Shown here: positions 41,738-51,549 of the stretch, in pieces
How the letters are laid out: every line of letters begins with the position of its first letter
Numbering within the stretch: position 1 is the stretch's first letter
DNA from: a virus
Reading direction: 5' to 3' (one strand)
IMG/VR virus record: IMGVR_UViG_3300020020_000003
Span: 1-64,000 of that record
Length of the DNA stretch: 64,000 nt
The notes under the pieces: generated by a model
The model's database searches: none
The model's input: the letters and a program-made list of their open reading frames with translations, nothing else
Told to the model about the DNA's origin: nothing
Made by a program: the position numbers and the translations under genes

Positions 41738-42084
41738 TGAACGAATCTGAGACCCCGTCAGGAATGGCAGATCCCGTCTTACGCTTCTATGGAGTGTTTG
41801 ACGAGGAAGGTAGAGCTGTTGGTTTCTATACGAGCGATATCTATCCACCTGTAAATGAGAATGCTCGTAGCGCAAAGATACCGTTAGAAGCTATTGAGAT
41901 CACAGAGGAGGTGTGGAAAGAATTACTTGCTAAACAAGGGTCTGCACGGTATATTGATGGTGCAATTGTCGATGTACCATTTCCACCGATACCTCCTCCA
42001 CCACCTAGTCCTATAGAAGTGATAGAAAAAGCAATCGAAGAGTTGGCTAAGGAAGTTCAAGAACTCAAACGGAGTAAGAAATGA
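41737..42084 (+). CDS. putative tail fibre assembly protein (115 aa)
   Basis: MNESETPSGMADPVLRFYGV start, YTSDIYPPVNENARSAKIPL, polyproline (PPIPPPPPSP), then a coiled-coil end (EKAIEELAKEVQELKRSKK). Such proteins directly behind fibres act as Tfa-like chaperones or fibre-tip adaptors. TGATG coupled to the fibre. Confidence 0.65.
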   Translation: MNESETPSGMADPVLRFYGVFDEEGRAVGFYTSDIYPPVNENARSAKIPLEAIEITEEVWKELLAKQGSARYIDGAIVDVPFPPIPPPPPSPIEVIEKAIEELAKEVQELKRSKK

Positions 42085-42263
42085 ACGAAGAGCAACAGGC
42101 TATTAGTCAATATGTCGAACAGAATGTTCGACTACTTATTGGTGATCTGCAGATGCAGATTCTTGTGTTGAGAGCAACCATTGCCTCGATGCAACAGGCA
42201 GAGCAGAATATCAAAACGAACGGAGCGGCGCATCCAAAAACAGAAGTCGAGCGGCGAGTATAA
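42081..42263 (+). CDS. small helical protein (60 aa)
   Basis: MNEEQQAISQYVEQNVRLLI start with ATGA overlap. Amphipathic helix throughout (QMQILVLRATIASMQQAEQN), possible coiled coil. Probably an accessory to fibre assembly. Confidence 0.62.
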   Translation: MNEEQQAISQYVEQNVRLLIGDLQMQILVLRATIASMQQAEQNIKTNGAAHPKTEVERRV

Positions 42264-42266
42264 TTG

Positions 42267-44258
42267 ATGTTCGATTTTCCTGCATCACCTTCTATCGGCC
42301 AGGAATACACGTCTAACGGTGTCTCGTACATCTGGAACGGGTATGGCTGGGCTGCGATGGAAGATGATACCGGTGGTACCGGAGGTGAGTTTGTTAACAC
42401 CTCCGGCGACATTATGACGGGTGATTTAATCATCTCGAAAGATACTCCGGGGCTTGGTCTGAATAGAGTTGGAGTACCTGACGCTCAAATTCGGGGACTG
42501 AAAGACGGACTGTCACGTTGGACTGTGGTGTTAGGAGATAATGTTGTCGAAGGGGGTGGTAATATAGGTTCTGACTTCAGAATATCTCGATATGATGATT
42601 CTGGAGGTAGGATAGGTAATCCTCTCCTGATTAGTCGTCAGACTGGTCTTATAACTATTGAAGGAGATCCCACAGTTCCTCTAGGAGTTGCAACAAAGCA
42701 ATATGTTGATAGTCATGTAGATACCGGATCGTATGTCCTTAAGACTGGCGATACAATGTCCGGTCCTTTAAACATTACTTCTGCAAGTCCATTCATTACA
42801 TTGAATAAGACTAGCGGTGCGGCATACATTCAAGGAGCAAATAATGGTCTAATTCGTTGGCGTATGAATCTCGGATTGAATGTAGCTGAAGGTGGGGCGG
42901 ATACTGGTTCTGATTTTAGTCTGGTTCGATATAGTGATGCGGCCACCGCTATCGGTGGAATTAACATTTCTCGTAAGACAGGTCTGCTTACCACAGACGG
43001 TGATATACGTATTGACAAATCCGTTCCGAAGATCACGGTTAATGGTATTGATGCTGGAGGAGCGTACCTCACAGCTATGCGCGGTGGATCTGCGCGTTGG
43101 AATCTTCTAATGGCCTATGGGGCCGGAGCAGATTTCTATATTCAGGCCTGTGATGATACTGGTACTGTTATCAATAACCCCTTGACAATCAAACGTGCAG
43201 ACAGCACGGTCGAGGTTGCCCGCGATCCTCTGCTTCCATTAGGCGTCGCCACAAAGCAATATGTCGACGCGCGAGTTGGGTCTTTTGTTCTAAAGACCGG
43301 CGATACCATGACCGGTGGTCTGACTGCACCTGCTGTCAATGTCACTGGACAGGACAGTCTTTCGCAGACTGTGGTAAACGGTGCTCACGCACGATTGGCA
43401 CAGACGGTAACTGGTACGCGTACCTGGTACACTGGGCCACAGGCAGATGGTGCGTATTACATTCGTGATGCTTCGACTAACGTGCGTATGTCGATCGATC
43501 TTGCAGGTACGGTTAGTTTTCAGGGTAATGCGGTCTACGCTGGATCTTTCAATGGTACGTTCAATGGAAATGTTAATGGAAATTGTACCGGAACTTCTGG
43601 CGGTATCGCAGCGGGTGGCATTATAGATGTGACAGCTATCGAGGGAGTCCAGTATATGGACTTCAGGTATGCAGGTCACAGTGAAGATTACTGTGCTCGT
43701 TTTCAGATTCAGAATGATCATCAGTTGACATGTTTCACTCCTCGTTTCAGTGTCGCAGGAGGGTACATCAATTCTGATACTTATATATCTTCAGTTCAAG
43801 GTTATTTATGTAATACTGGAGGAGCTGCTCCTACCTATACCTTTGCAATTAATTGGCCAGGCGGTGCTCTTTACATTAGTGGAACTTATGTTGGCAACGT
43901 AGTAGGTGGATCAGACTATCGTATTAAGAAAGACATCATTGATCTCACCAGTATGTGGGATACGGTGAAAGGATTGCGACCGATCCGATATACCCACAGA
44001 GACTACACTCCTGTTTCTCAAGTTGAAATGGAGCAGAGAACAGGAACACCATTTATTGCAGGAGATGAGATTGAACGATGGGGTTTTGTTGCGCACGAGC
44101 TTCAGGAAACGTTAATCGAAAGTGCAGCGACTGCCGTCAAAGATGCTCCTAACGCAATACAATCACCCGATCCGATGACTGTGATTGCTGCTCTGACTAA
44201 GGCACTTCAAGAAGCGATGACTCGTATTGAACAACTCGAAACGGCAACGGGAATCTAA
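42267..44258 (+). CDS. tail fibre 2 with WNGYGW anchor and S74 chaperone (663 aa)
   Basis: MFDFPASPSIGQEYTSNG and WNGYGWA anchor, repeated GDTMSGPL / PLGVATKQYVD shaft modules, and a C-terminal chaperone (SDYRIKKDIIDLTSMWDTVK, RPIRYTHRDYTP, DEIERWGFVAHELQETL). The repeats suggest trimeric coiled beta shaft. The chaperone releases itself after trimer folding. Confidence 0.87.
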   Translation: MFDFPASPSIGQEYTSNGVSYIWNGYGWAAMEDDTGGTGGEFVNTSGDIMTGDLIISKDTPGLGLNRVGVPDAQIRGLKDGLSRWTVVLGDNVVEGGGNIGSDFRISRYDDSGGRIGNPLLISRQTGLITIEGDPTVPLGVATKQYVDSHVDTGSYVLKTGDTMSGPLNITSASPFITLNKTSGAAYIQGANNGLIRWRMNLGLNVAEGGADTGSDFSLVRYSDAATAIGGINISRKTGLLTTDGDIRIDKSVPKITVNGIDAGGAYLTAMRGGSARWNLLMAYGAGADFYIQACDDTGTVINNPLTIKRADSTVEVARDPLLPLGVATKQYVDARVGSFVLKTGDTMTGGLTAPAVNVTGQDSLSQTVVNGAHARLAQTVTGTRTWYTGPQADGAYYIRDASTNVRMSIDLAGTVSFQGNAVYAGSFNGTFNGNVNGNCTGTSGGIAAGGIIDVTAIEGVQYMDFRYAGHSEDYCARFQIQNDHQLTCFTPRFSVAGGYINSDTYISSVQGYLCNTGGAAPTYTFAINWPGGALYISGTYVGNVVGGSDYRIKKDIIDLTSMWDTVKGLRPIRYTHRDYTPVSQVEMEQRTGTPFIAGDEIERWGFVAHELQETLIESAATAVKDAPNAIQSPDPMTVIAALTKALQEAMTRIEQLETATGI

Positions 44259-46588
44259 TGTTTGATTTTCCTCCATCGCCAGCACTTGGGGAAGAGTATG
44301 TCTCCGGCGGAGTGACATACTTCTGGAACGGTTACGGATGGGCTGCGAAAGCAGGAGACCCGAGCGCCTCCTTTGTCGACGTTGCAGGCGACACGATGAC
44401 AGGTGATCTGAAGATCACTAAGGCAGCTGACGATCCGATAGGACCCAATATCTTCGGTCAGCGCGATGCCATTGATCGCTGGTGCGTCCAGCTTGCCGGC
44501 ACACCTGCTGCCGATTTCTACGTCACGTATTACAACGACGCAGGTGTGGCTCAAGGTCACGCGCTAGTCGGCAATCGAGTCACTGGGCTGCTGTCGGTCA
44601 AGGGAGACCCGACTGTACCACTCGGTATTGCGACCAAGCAGTATGTTGATTCCAACGCAGGCAGCGGCGGTCTAGATCAAGCTACAGCCGACGCTCGTTA
44701 TGTCAATGTGGCCGGCGATATGATGAGTGGTAATCTTACTATCTCGACAGCGACAGCTAGTCCCGCACTCACATTAAATGGAATACCTGGAACAGGACCT
44801 CAGATTTTTGCTCGTATTAATAATGTAGCACGTTGGCAATTAATGCTCGGTGATGGAGGCGCAGAGAGTGGTGCCAATGCTGGTTCAGATATTGCACTTG
44901 GCGGTTTTGATGATGCGGGTGCCTTAATCAATTACCCACTTCGTATTAAACGATCAAGTGGTCTTGCTACTGTTGTCGGAAATCCAATTGTTCCTCTTGG
45001 TATCGCTACCAAACAATATGTCGACGGTGCTGTCGGTGCTGGATTTCTACCACTCACTGGCGGTACGTTGAGTGGTGATTTGACAATTCAGAAGGCGTCT
45101 CCATCCCTGCGATTGATAGCATCTGCCTCTGGGCAGGGCATGTCGATCATTGGAATGAGTGAGGCATTGGCGCAACGCTGGAACATGGAACTTGGCAGCA
45201 ATGACGCAGAGAGCGGAGGAGCAACTGGTGCAGGTGGTCGTAGCTTCATTCTTCATGCTTATAAGAATGATGGTAACTACATAGGTCAGGCACTCAATAT
45301 CAATCGTGAGACTCGTGCTGCTATGTTCAGCGGAGAGATTACGATTGCTAAACCACAATCCATTCTCTGGCTTAACGGTCAGTCTGGAAATGCCCGTGCT
45401 GTTGTAGGTCAGAGCAATGGAGTTTTTCGCTGGTCGATGAACCTTGGCGACTCCCAAGCGGAGAGTACAAGTAATAAAGGATCGAATTTCAATCTTATTC
45501 GTTTTGATGATGCCGGTAATGCTATCGACTCACCTATTCTTATATGGCGTGAGACTGGAATCATAGAAAGCCGTGGACAGCAGATTGCTCCCGCTACGAT
45601 TGATATGAGTAGTAACATACTCATCAACGGCGGGTTCGATATGAACCAGTTCGTCGGAACCGGTGGAATTTCTGTTGGTGGTGGAAATCTATATACTTAT
45701 TTCGCAGATGGTTGGAGGATCAATAAAGCAGGAGTATCTGCATTTGCACTGCAGACAAAAGCTCTCGGACAGGTCCCAGAATTTCGTTATGGATTTTGTC
45801 TGATTGGTATAACGGTTGCACAACCATCAATGGGAGGTGATTACGTTCTTATTGAACAACCAATTGAAGGGGCCCGCATCGCTCGTGCGCGTCAAGGTAC
45901 AGCAAATGCTACACCTATATCATTTTGTTTCCGTGGCTGTTTTCCACAAGCGGGACCTATATTAATGCGACTGGTTAGTGGTGATAACTCAGCTGTAACA
46001 GATGTCACATTAAACGTGACAACTGCAAATGTCCCTCAGTGGTTTACTGGTACTTTTGCTCCGTGTACAATTGGAGTGTGGCCTACTGATGATACAAAAG
46101 GTGCAACGCTCGTAATCTATCTTGCATTGTCTGGATCACATATTAATTGTGTTGCTGATGTATCATATCAGACAGTGATAAGTGGAGTTATGCTGGTTCC
46201 AGGCAATATCCCTCCAATGTATACACATCTGCTTGTCCGTCCTTGGTCTGAAGAATGGCAACTGTGCAAACGATACTATGAGAAATGTGGCTCGGGTTGG
46301 ACTGGAGCGTGGAGTGGTGGCACCACAGCACAAGTCTTTGGTTCATTTGAAGTTCAGAAAAGAGTAGCACCCACATTGTTTCTTTCGTCTAGTGACAATG
46401 TCTATATGGAATTATCTAATATCGGTGGCTCAGTTACGCCTCCTGGTGTTGCAACGATCGTTAATTCACAGATATCGAGACTGGGTGCGCGTGTGTCTTT
46501 TGGTAATCTAGTTAATTCCAGTGCGCCGAGTCAAGGGCCGGCTGGTCTATCATCCGATCCCATGTGTTTCGATGCGAGACTGCAATGA
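44258..46588 (+). CDS. tail fibre 3 with WNGYGW anchor (776 aa)
   Basis: MFDFPPSPALGEEYVSGG anchor, VNVAGDMMSGNLTI and PLGIATKQYVD shaft repeats, and from residue ~450 a distinct receptor-binding head (NILINGGFDMNQFVGTGGIS, TYFADGWRINKAG). The head resembles virion carbohydrate-binding modules. No chaperone domain; TAATG coupled. Confidence 0.83.
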   Translation: MFDFPPSPALGEEYVSGGVTYFWNGYGWAAKAGDPSASFVDVAGDTMTGDLKITKAADDPIGPNIFGQRDAIDRWCVQLAGTPAADFYVTYYNDAGVAQGHALVGNRVTGLLSVKGDPTVPLGIATKQYVDSNAGSGGLDQATADARYVNVAGDMMSGNLTISTATASPALTLNGIPGTGPQIFARINNVARWQLMLGDGGAESGANAGSDIALGGFDDAGALINYPLRIKRSSGLATVVGNPIVPLGIATKQYVDGAVGAGFLPLTGGTLSGDLTIQKASPSLRLIASASGQGMSIIGMSEALAQRWNMELGSNDAESGGATGAGGRSFILHAYKNDGNYIGQALNINRETRAAMFSGEITIAKPQSILWLNGQSGNARAVVGQSNGVFRWSMNLGDSQAESTSNKGSNFNLIRFDDAGNAIDSPILIWRETGIIESRGQQIAPATIDMSSNILINGGFDMNQFVGTGGISVGGGNLYTYFADGWRINKAGVSAFALQTKALGQVPEFRYGFCLIGITVAQPSMGGDYVLIEQPIEGARIARARQGTANATPISFCFRGCFPQAGPILMRLVSGDNSAVTDVTLNVTTANVPQWFTGTFAPCTIGVWPTDDTKGATLVIYLALSGSHINCVADVSYQTVISGVMLVPGNIPPMYTHLLVRPWSEEWQLCKRYYEKCGSGWTGAWSGGTTAQVFGSFEVQKRVAPTLFLSSSDNVYMELSNIGGSVTPPGVATIVNSQISRLGARVSFGNLVNSSAPSQGPAGLSSDPMCFDARLQ

Positions 46589-46965
46589 GTGAATATCAAC
46601 TCACTACAACTGATTATATAATTCGCACGAGCGACGGTGCTCATATTCCACCTGATCCTCATAACGCGGATCGTATGGCTTATGAAACATGGCTCGCTGA
46701 AGGTGGAGTACCTGATCCTGCTGCACCAACCCCTCCGCTTGTGATGCAACGGGATGCAAATGAACGTATCGATGCTGGTATAGCAGCATCGCTTACTGTT
46801 GCTAAAGATGCGTCAGAAGCTTTGCACGCAATCTCATCTGGTTTTAATCCACAGACTTTTGCAGTGTTTCTATTACAGATGAAGATTATGACAGATGCTT
46901 TCGTTGCTATGCTACAGGCGCAGGCTACTACGACAACAGACGAACGACCGAAACAGGACATCTAA
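46585..46965 (+). CDS. putative fibre assembly/adaptor protein (126 aa)
   Basis: MSEYQLTTTDYIIRTSDGAH start; HNADRMAYETWLAEGGVPDP is the C-terminal Tfa-like 'YxxWxAxGxxPDP' motif. Helical C-terminus (AVFLLQMKIMTDAFVAMLQA). ATGA-type overlap with fibre 3, so it likely serves that fibre. Confidence 0.72.
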   Translation: MSEYQLTTTDYIIRTSDGAHIPPDPHNADRMAYETWLAEGGVPDPAAPTPPLVMQRDANERIDAGIAASLTVAKDASEALHAISSGFNPQTFAVFLLQMKIMTDAFVAMLQAQATTTTDERPKQDI

Positions 46966-46967
46966 TC

Positions 46968-48281
46968 ATGGCTATTGATTTTCCATCTAATCCAGTTCTG
47001 GACCAGGTCTACAAGGACCCGCTCACAGAGATTGAATTCAAGTGGAACGGATATGGATGGGATGCAAAGCCAGTTCCTCCTTCCTATAGTCAGGAGGAGT
47101 CTGACGCTCGCTTTGTTCATATCACCGGCGATCTAATGAAAGGAGTTCTCTACCATCCGTTCACACCGACTGTTCCTGACCATGTTGCTAATAAAAGATA
47201 TGTTGATATGGTTATTGAGATGCTTCCAACGCCGGAAGAACCTGGAATTAGTCAAGCTGCTGCCGATGCACGATATGTTAACATTACCGGCGATGCGATG
47301 ACAGGCTATCTGTCCTTGCATGCGCTTCCGACCGATCCGATGCATGCCTCGACTAAACAATACGTCGATCAGGCCATTGCTGCGATTCCTCCTCCTGCTC
47401 AGAGTGGAATTAGCCAAGGTGATGCTGATGCGCGCTACGTCAATATAACCGGCGACACGATGTCGGGTGGACTTCAGATTAATTCAAATCTTGGAGTCGC
47501 GGGGCGTACAGATACGAATTATATCTCAAACGTTGGAGACATGGATAATTCTGGCCAGATGCGTATGAATACGATTGTCTGTGCCAGCTCGTCGACGTTC
47601 AACGGTCACATGTTCAGTAACTATGGCCGTTTCTCCATGTTCGCTAATAATAATCCTTGCGTTCAACTCTTTCACTCAACTGGTTCGTCATTTGGGCTTT
47701 GGTCTACTCAAGGTCCGGATTTTTATATGGCAATGGGTAACACCGACGGAAATGGAAATTCTTTGGATGCTATGTGGTGGGTCAATGGCGCAAAGGTTCA
47801 GGCTTGGTCAAACCAGGCTTATAAGCCTGCGGGTGGTGCCTGGTTTGCATCTTCTGATGCACGCATCAAGAATGTTCTCGGAAATTACGAAGGCGGTCTT
47901 ACTCAGATTCTTTCGATACAGCCAGTTCGATACAAATATAGAGGTAATGATACAGCCAGAACACCAGAGCATCATGTCGATCTTGATGAAAATCATAATC
48001 GCATGCCGACGCCGCAAACTCCCCCTGCGGCTCCTTATGGAAACAGTCCACACTATATGGTGGCAATTGCTGATAAAGAATTTATAGGTCTTGTTGCTCA
48101 AGATGTCGAAACGATTATGCCAGAGATGATTGTAATAAATCCAGGCATGATTGATGGAGTTCTGGTCTCAGATCTTCGAGATATAGATTCAAGTGCATTG
48201 ACTTACGCTCTGATCAATGCCGTCAAAGAACTTAACGCCAAGGTCGAGGCGTTAGAAGCTCAACTGGCTGCTCGCAGCTGA
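46968..48281 (+). CDS. tail fibre 4 with anchor and S74 chaperone (437 aa)
   Basis: MAIDFPSNPVLDQVYKDPLT and KWNGYGWDAK anchor, two PTDPMHASTKQYVD-type modules, and a C-terminal S74 chaperone (SSDARIKNVLGNYEGGLTQI, QPVRYKYRG, FIGLVAQDVETIMPEM). A His-rich loop lies in the chaperone (PEHHVDLDENHN). Confidence 0.86.
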   Translation: MAIDFPSNPVLDQVYKDPLTEIEFKWNGYGWDAKPVPPSYSQEESDARFVHITGDLMKGVLYHPFTPTVPDHVANKRYVDMVIEMLPTPEEPGISQAAADARYVNITGDAMTGYLSLHALPTDPMHASTKQYVDQAIAAIPPPAQSGISQGDADARYVNITGDTMSGGLQINSNLGVAGRTDTNYISNVGDMDNSGQMRMNTIVCASSSTFNGHMFSNYGRFSMFANNNPCVQLFHSTGSSFGLWSTQGPDFYMAMGNTDGNGNSLDAMWWVNGAKVQAWSNQAYKPAGGAWFASSDARIKNVLGNYEGGLTQILSIQPVRYKYRGNDTARTPEHHVDLDENHNRMPTPQTPPAAPYGNSPHYMVAIADKEFIGLVAQDVETIMPEMIVINPGMIDGVLVSDLRDIDSSALTYALINAVKELNAKVEALEAQLAARS

Positions 48282-48300
48282 CAAAAGGAAGTAACCAACC

Positions 48301-49653
48301 ATGCCCATGTTCCCAGACAGTGGCGTTCCAGCAGCAGACGCCAAGAACAGTATTGACGTAAACACCCCTGCTGGATGTAATGAACTGTGGTACAGCACCA
48401 GTCGCTGTCAGCCACGGTTTGATCCAGCCGCAGCTAACGCGATGTTAGCTGAAGATATGAATCTGATTATGAAGGGAGAGTTGCAATACGACTGCTCCCG
48501 TCTTGATCACATCGAACGTGCGGTGCGATATATTAATCAGCGCGGATTGCCTCGATCGACATATATGACAGGAGGGCCGAATAACTATTCGGCTGCTCTC
48601 GATCCGGTAGCCACACGCTACAACAATTTCATGACATTGACTGTTGTTCCTGAGACAACTAACCAAGCTGTTGTTACAATCAATATCAACGGTCTGGGTG
48701 GAGTATATCTTCTGCGCAACGATGGGCAGCATCTCGAACGGCTTGATCTGCGCGCAGGCATCCCGTACATTATCTGCTATCTCAATGGTTACTTCTACGT
48801 CTGCGGAATGGTTGCCAGTCAGGTCCCATTGCTAGTCAAAGGCGGCATCGACTGTTGGATTCGCACTGACGGAAATGATGCGACCGGTGATGGTACGCTG
48901 AACACGCCCGATAAGGCGTTCCGTACTATTGCTGGCTGCTGGAACGCGGTTGGTTCACGTTATGCGGCTACGCCTTTGTTCTCGATCAATATGCGACTTG
49001 GTATCCCGGGAACCTATGACGGTACTTCGATCAGTGCATTCGGCGGTGCTGTATCACTAACTGGAGATCAGAACAATCCAGGCTCGTATCGAATTCGATC
49101 TGCATTTATGCACATCGATTTATATTCTTGCATGTGGATGGAATCGATTGCGAGCATGTCATTCCTGGGTGTCACTTTCGAGATGGCTCATGCAGGACCA
49201 GACGCTATGGCAGGTGTTCGTGCTATGGGATCTCGAGTCTTTGTGAACAATTGTCAGTTCGAAATGTTGGTCGATAACCCGCGTTCACGTTTCGTTGACT
49301 GTGCAGACGGAGAGTTTGCTCAGTTCAAGGGTAACAATCGTTTCCTTGGCAACAACCATATAATGGGTGGAGCGATTGTCTGTTACGGTCACGGTTCGGT
49401 TGGACATACTTATCTTCTTCTTGGAGAGACAGGCTTCTGGCACTTCTCAAACATTCGTATGAATGCAGGTGCAGTATTCTTCTGGTGTACGTCTCTCGGT
49501 GTTATGAGTTGGGGCGGCACTGATGTACTTGTCAGCAACTGTACTGGAATTCAATACTTTGTTGCTGAGAATGCCATCATTAACATGAACGGGCATCCGT
49601 GTCCAGGTAATACCCCAGGCAGTGCAAGTTCGGGTGGTCAATTCCTAGCATAA
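48301..49653 (+). CDS. tailspike-like beta-helix protein (450 aa)
   Basis: AAGGAA precedes ATG. N-terminal anchor (MPMFPDSGVPAADAKNSIDV), then DGNDATGDGTLNTPDKAFRT, the usual entry of a right-handed parallel beta-helix (pectate-lyase-like), with repeated short strand rungs to the C-terminus. Could degrade or bind surface polysaccharide; catalytic residues cannot be identified. Confidence 0.75.
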   Translation: MPMFPDSGVPAADAKNSIDVNTPAGCNELWYSTSRCQPRFDPAAANAMLAEDMNLIMKGELQYDCSRLDHIERAVRYINQRGLPRSTYMTGGPNNYSAALDPVATRYNNFMTLTVVPETTNQAVVTININGLGGVYLLRNDGQHLERLDLRAGIPYIICYLNGYFYVCGMVASQVPLLVKGGIDCWIRTDGNDATGDGTLNTPDKAFRTIAGCWNAVGSRYAATPLFSINMRLGIPGTYDGTSISAFGGAVSLTGDQNNPGSYRIRSAFMHIDLYSCMWMESIASMSFLGVTFEMAHAGPDAMAGVRAMGSRVFVNNCQFEMLVDNPRSRFVDCADGEFAQFKGNNRFLGNNHIMGGAIVCYGHGSVGHTYLLLGETGFWHFSNIRMNAGAVFFWCTSLGVMSWGGTDVLVSNCTGIQYFVAENAIINMNGHPCPGNTPGSASSGGQFLA

Positions 49654-49665
49654 CAGGAGAATAAA

Positions 49666-49863
49666 ATGACTGAGAGCAAGACGCCTCCTTTCCCCGGTCC
49701 ATGGGAACCGGAGATCAAAAACATGCCTGAGCCTCCGGTTGCAACTGTGAGAGAAGAGATTCCAAATCCAGCTCTACTTCCGCCTGCGCAGTGGCCGGCA
49801 GAAAATCCAGTGTACATCGCCATGATGGCGAAGTCGCGCGAAGGATTGACTTCTACCGAATGA
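49666..49863 (+). CDS. small proline-rich protein (65 aa)
   Basis: AGGAGA upstream of ATG. MTESKTPPFPGPWEPEIKNM and further PxxP segments, no predicted membrane or catalytic features. It starts the lysis-region cassette; its stop overlaps the next start (ATGA). Confidence 0.6.
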   Translation: MTESKTPPFPGPWEPEIKNMPEPPVATVREEIPNPALLPPAQWPAENPVYIAMMAKSREGLTSTE

Positions 49864-50267
49864 CGAACAACGGAAAGCTGGAACAGGCTTTTGGAATAGT
49901 CAGATCACTCAATCTGACCAACATTCTAATCCTGTTCCTTATCGTTGTTATTGCCATTCCGGCTTACTTCGCCTATCGCTTTATGAGCGATATAGGATTT
50001 CGGCGCGAGTTCATGTCGTCGGCAATCATTCTAGATCAGCATGTTCCTTGCATCGTGTTGGAGGGACATCGCTACGGGGCGCAGCAGGCTCGCCACAGTG
50101 TCTTTGTCGTATATGGTTTAGACGGTCGCATGGAGAAACTACTTGGCCTACGCGCACCTGGACCATTAGATGGCGACGAGCTAACCGATCTGTGCAAGCG
50201 AGTTGTGACGTTGTCTGAAGAGATCAATGAGTTTCGACGTAAGGAGATGTTGGAGAAAGACAAATAG
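49860..50267 (+). CDS. membrane protein with periplasmic coil, possible inner-membrane spanin or holin
   Basis: 135 aa. One transmembrane helix near residues 20-40 (NILILFLIVVIAIPAYFAYR), then a soluble part and a helical end (KRVVTLSEEINEFRRKEMLE). N-in anchoring and a trailing helix resemble i-spanins; alternative is a holin. Lies directly before the endolysin. Confidence 0.65.
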   Translation: MTNNGKLEQAFGIVRSLNLTNILILFLIVVIAIPAYFAYRFMSDIGFRREFMSSAIILDQHVPCIVLEGHRYGAQQARHSVFVVYGLDGRMEKLLGLRAPGPLDGDELTDLCKRVVTLSEEINEFRRKEMLEKDK

Positions 50268-50276
50268 GAGGATCCT

Positions 50277-50924
50277 ATGGCCTACGGTCGAGTTGTTATA
50301 TCATCCGGGCATGGTAAGTATGTGCGCGGAGCAAGCGGTATTATCGATGAGGTAGATGAAGCTCGACATGTGGTCGAGCAACTTGCCACCGAGTTAGATA
50401 ATCGAGGTGTTGAGGTCGATATTTTCCACGACGACACTTCAAAGGATCAAAGTACCAATCTCGATACCATTGTTGAGTATCATAATTCGCAACAACGCGA
50501 TTTAGACATATCAGTTCATTTCAATGCGTTCGAACAACGCGAAGGCCCTGTGGGAACTGAGGTTCTCTACGTCACACAGGCGGCACTCGCTGGCCAGGTC
50601 AGCGCCGCCATAGCCGCATGTGGCTTCATTGATCGTGGTGCGAAGAAGCGCACCGATCTCTACTTCCTCAACAATACATCGAAGCCTGCGATCTTGATCG
50701 AGGTGTGCTTTGTAGACAGTGAGGCTGACTGCAACATCTATGGTGGCAGTCTTGATGCGATCTGCAATGCTATTGCTACCGTTCTTGGGGGTCCAATTAC
50801 TGATGAAGAAGAGGGTGAGGAAACCCAACCTCCGATTCAGGCTGCGTTACCCCGGGTCGATATCGAGGTCTCGGGCGAGGTGCTGATCTACGTCAACGGT
50901 CAGCAAGTTGGAACCAAAGGATAG
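50277..50924 (+). CDS. endolysin, N-acetylmuramoyl-L-alanine amidase (Amidase_3)
   Basis: 215 aa with AGGAGG before ATG. Zinc ligands and catalytic sites: His12 in ISSGHGK, Glu28 in DEVDEAR, His81 in ISVHFNA, Glu142 in AILIEVCFVD. This is the Amidase_3 catalytic set, so the enzyme cuts the amide bond between MurNAc and the stem peptide. C-terminal 45 residues are a short tail. No signal peptide, so a holin or similar pore is needed. Confidence 0.93.
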   Translation: MAYGRVVISSGHGKYVRGASGIIDEVDEARHVVEQLATELDNRGVEVDIFHDDTSKDQSTNLDTIVEYHNSQQRDLDISVHFNAFEQREGPVGTEVLYVTQAALAGQVSAAIAACGFIDRGAKKRTDLYFLNNTSKPAILIEVCFVDSEADCNIYGGSLDAICNAIATVLGGPITDEEEGEETQPPIQAALPRVDIEVSGEVLIYVNGQQVGTKG

Positions 50925-50933
50925 GAGAACGTC

Positions 50934-51110
50934 ATGGGTGCGAATATCTGGTTCTGGTTGATCTACGTTCTGATTGGTGTCCTCGGTATACTTGGTCTTG
51001 GACCTTGGAGAACTCAACAGTATCCGTGGGCTCCATTCGGTTCCTGGCTCATTCTATTCGTTCTGATCGGCATTCTCGGAATCGCGGTATTCGGATCCCC
51101 TATACGCTGA
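50934..51110 (+). CDS. small two-TM membrane protein, candidate holin (58 aa)
   Basis: AGGAGA precedes ATG. Two hydrophobic segments: residues ~5-22 (IWFWLIYVLIGVLGILGL) and ~37-54 (SWLILFVLIGILGIAVFG), joined by a turn with WRTQQYPW. Size, topology and position after the amidase fit a class II holin, unproven. Confidence 0.68.
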   Translation: MGANIWFWLIYVLIGVLGILGLGPWRTQQYPWAPFGSWLILFVLIGILGIAVFGSPIR

Positions 51111-51233
51111 GAGGGAATCGCCTCCAATAGGCGATCCCTATATTGGAATGGATCGGAGCAAGGTGCCACCACTGCCTCCATATCCACCGGCACCTCCTTC
51201 GATCTGCAAAGGGTGTTGAAACGGAGATAAGCA

Positions 51234-51419
51234 ATGCGGGTGATACTTAGGGACAATCGTGTGGTATCGTTATCTACTTCGACAACACAATACCTTCTGC
51301 CTCTGATAGAGGAAGAAGTAGTGGATGCACCCCCTCGTGTTAATCTAGGTTGGTATCGCGAAGGGAGAGACTGGGTTCCACCCGAACTTCACAACAACGA
51401 AAGGAGAACCACACTATGA
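51234..51419 (+). CDS. hypothetical protein (61 aa)
   Basis: GGAG 8 bases before ATG. MRVILRDNRVVSLSTSTTQY start, beta-type N-terminus and a PP-containing second half (GWYREGRDWVPPELHNNERR). Last normal-sized gene of the rightward operon. Stop overlaps the next ATG. Confidence 0.62.
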   Translation: MRVILRDNRVVSLSTSTTQYLLPLIEEEVVDAPPRVNLGWYREGRDWVPPELHNNERRTTL

Positions 51420-51493
51420 AGATCATCTGTCGGCCCGGTGGCTGTACGGTGCCGATCCCTCTACCAGCAGACTACCCACAACCCTTGCCTTGA
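51416..51493 (+). CDS. very small Cys peptide (25 aa)
   Basis: ATGA-coupled frame with AGGAG upstream: MKIICRPGGCTVPIPLPADY and PQPLP. It shares the CRPG...C motif and extreme brevity with the 32-aa peptide at 23050. Immediately followed by the operon's terminator. Confidence 0.55.
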   Translation: MKIICRPGGCTVPIPLPADYPQPLP

Positions 51494-51509
51494 ACTAGGT
51501 TACATTTGA

Positions 51510-51549
51510 GTAAGCGCGGCACTGCGGGAGCGTGCTGCGCTTACTTTTT
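51510..51549 (+). terminator. strong terminator of the late operon
   Basis: GTAAGCGC-G-GCAC, loop, GTGC-T-GCGCTTAC followed by TTTTT. Twelve base pairs in two blocks with a U-tract, 17 bp after the last rightward gene. Confidence 0.92.

Noticed and set aside
51148-51219. 23-aa proline-rich peptide frame between the small membrane protein and the 61-aa gene
   Set aside because: No clear SD; too short to support alone, though it ends in a Cys pair like the CRPG peptides.
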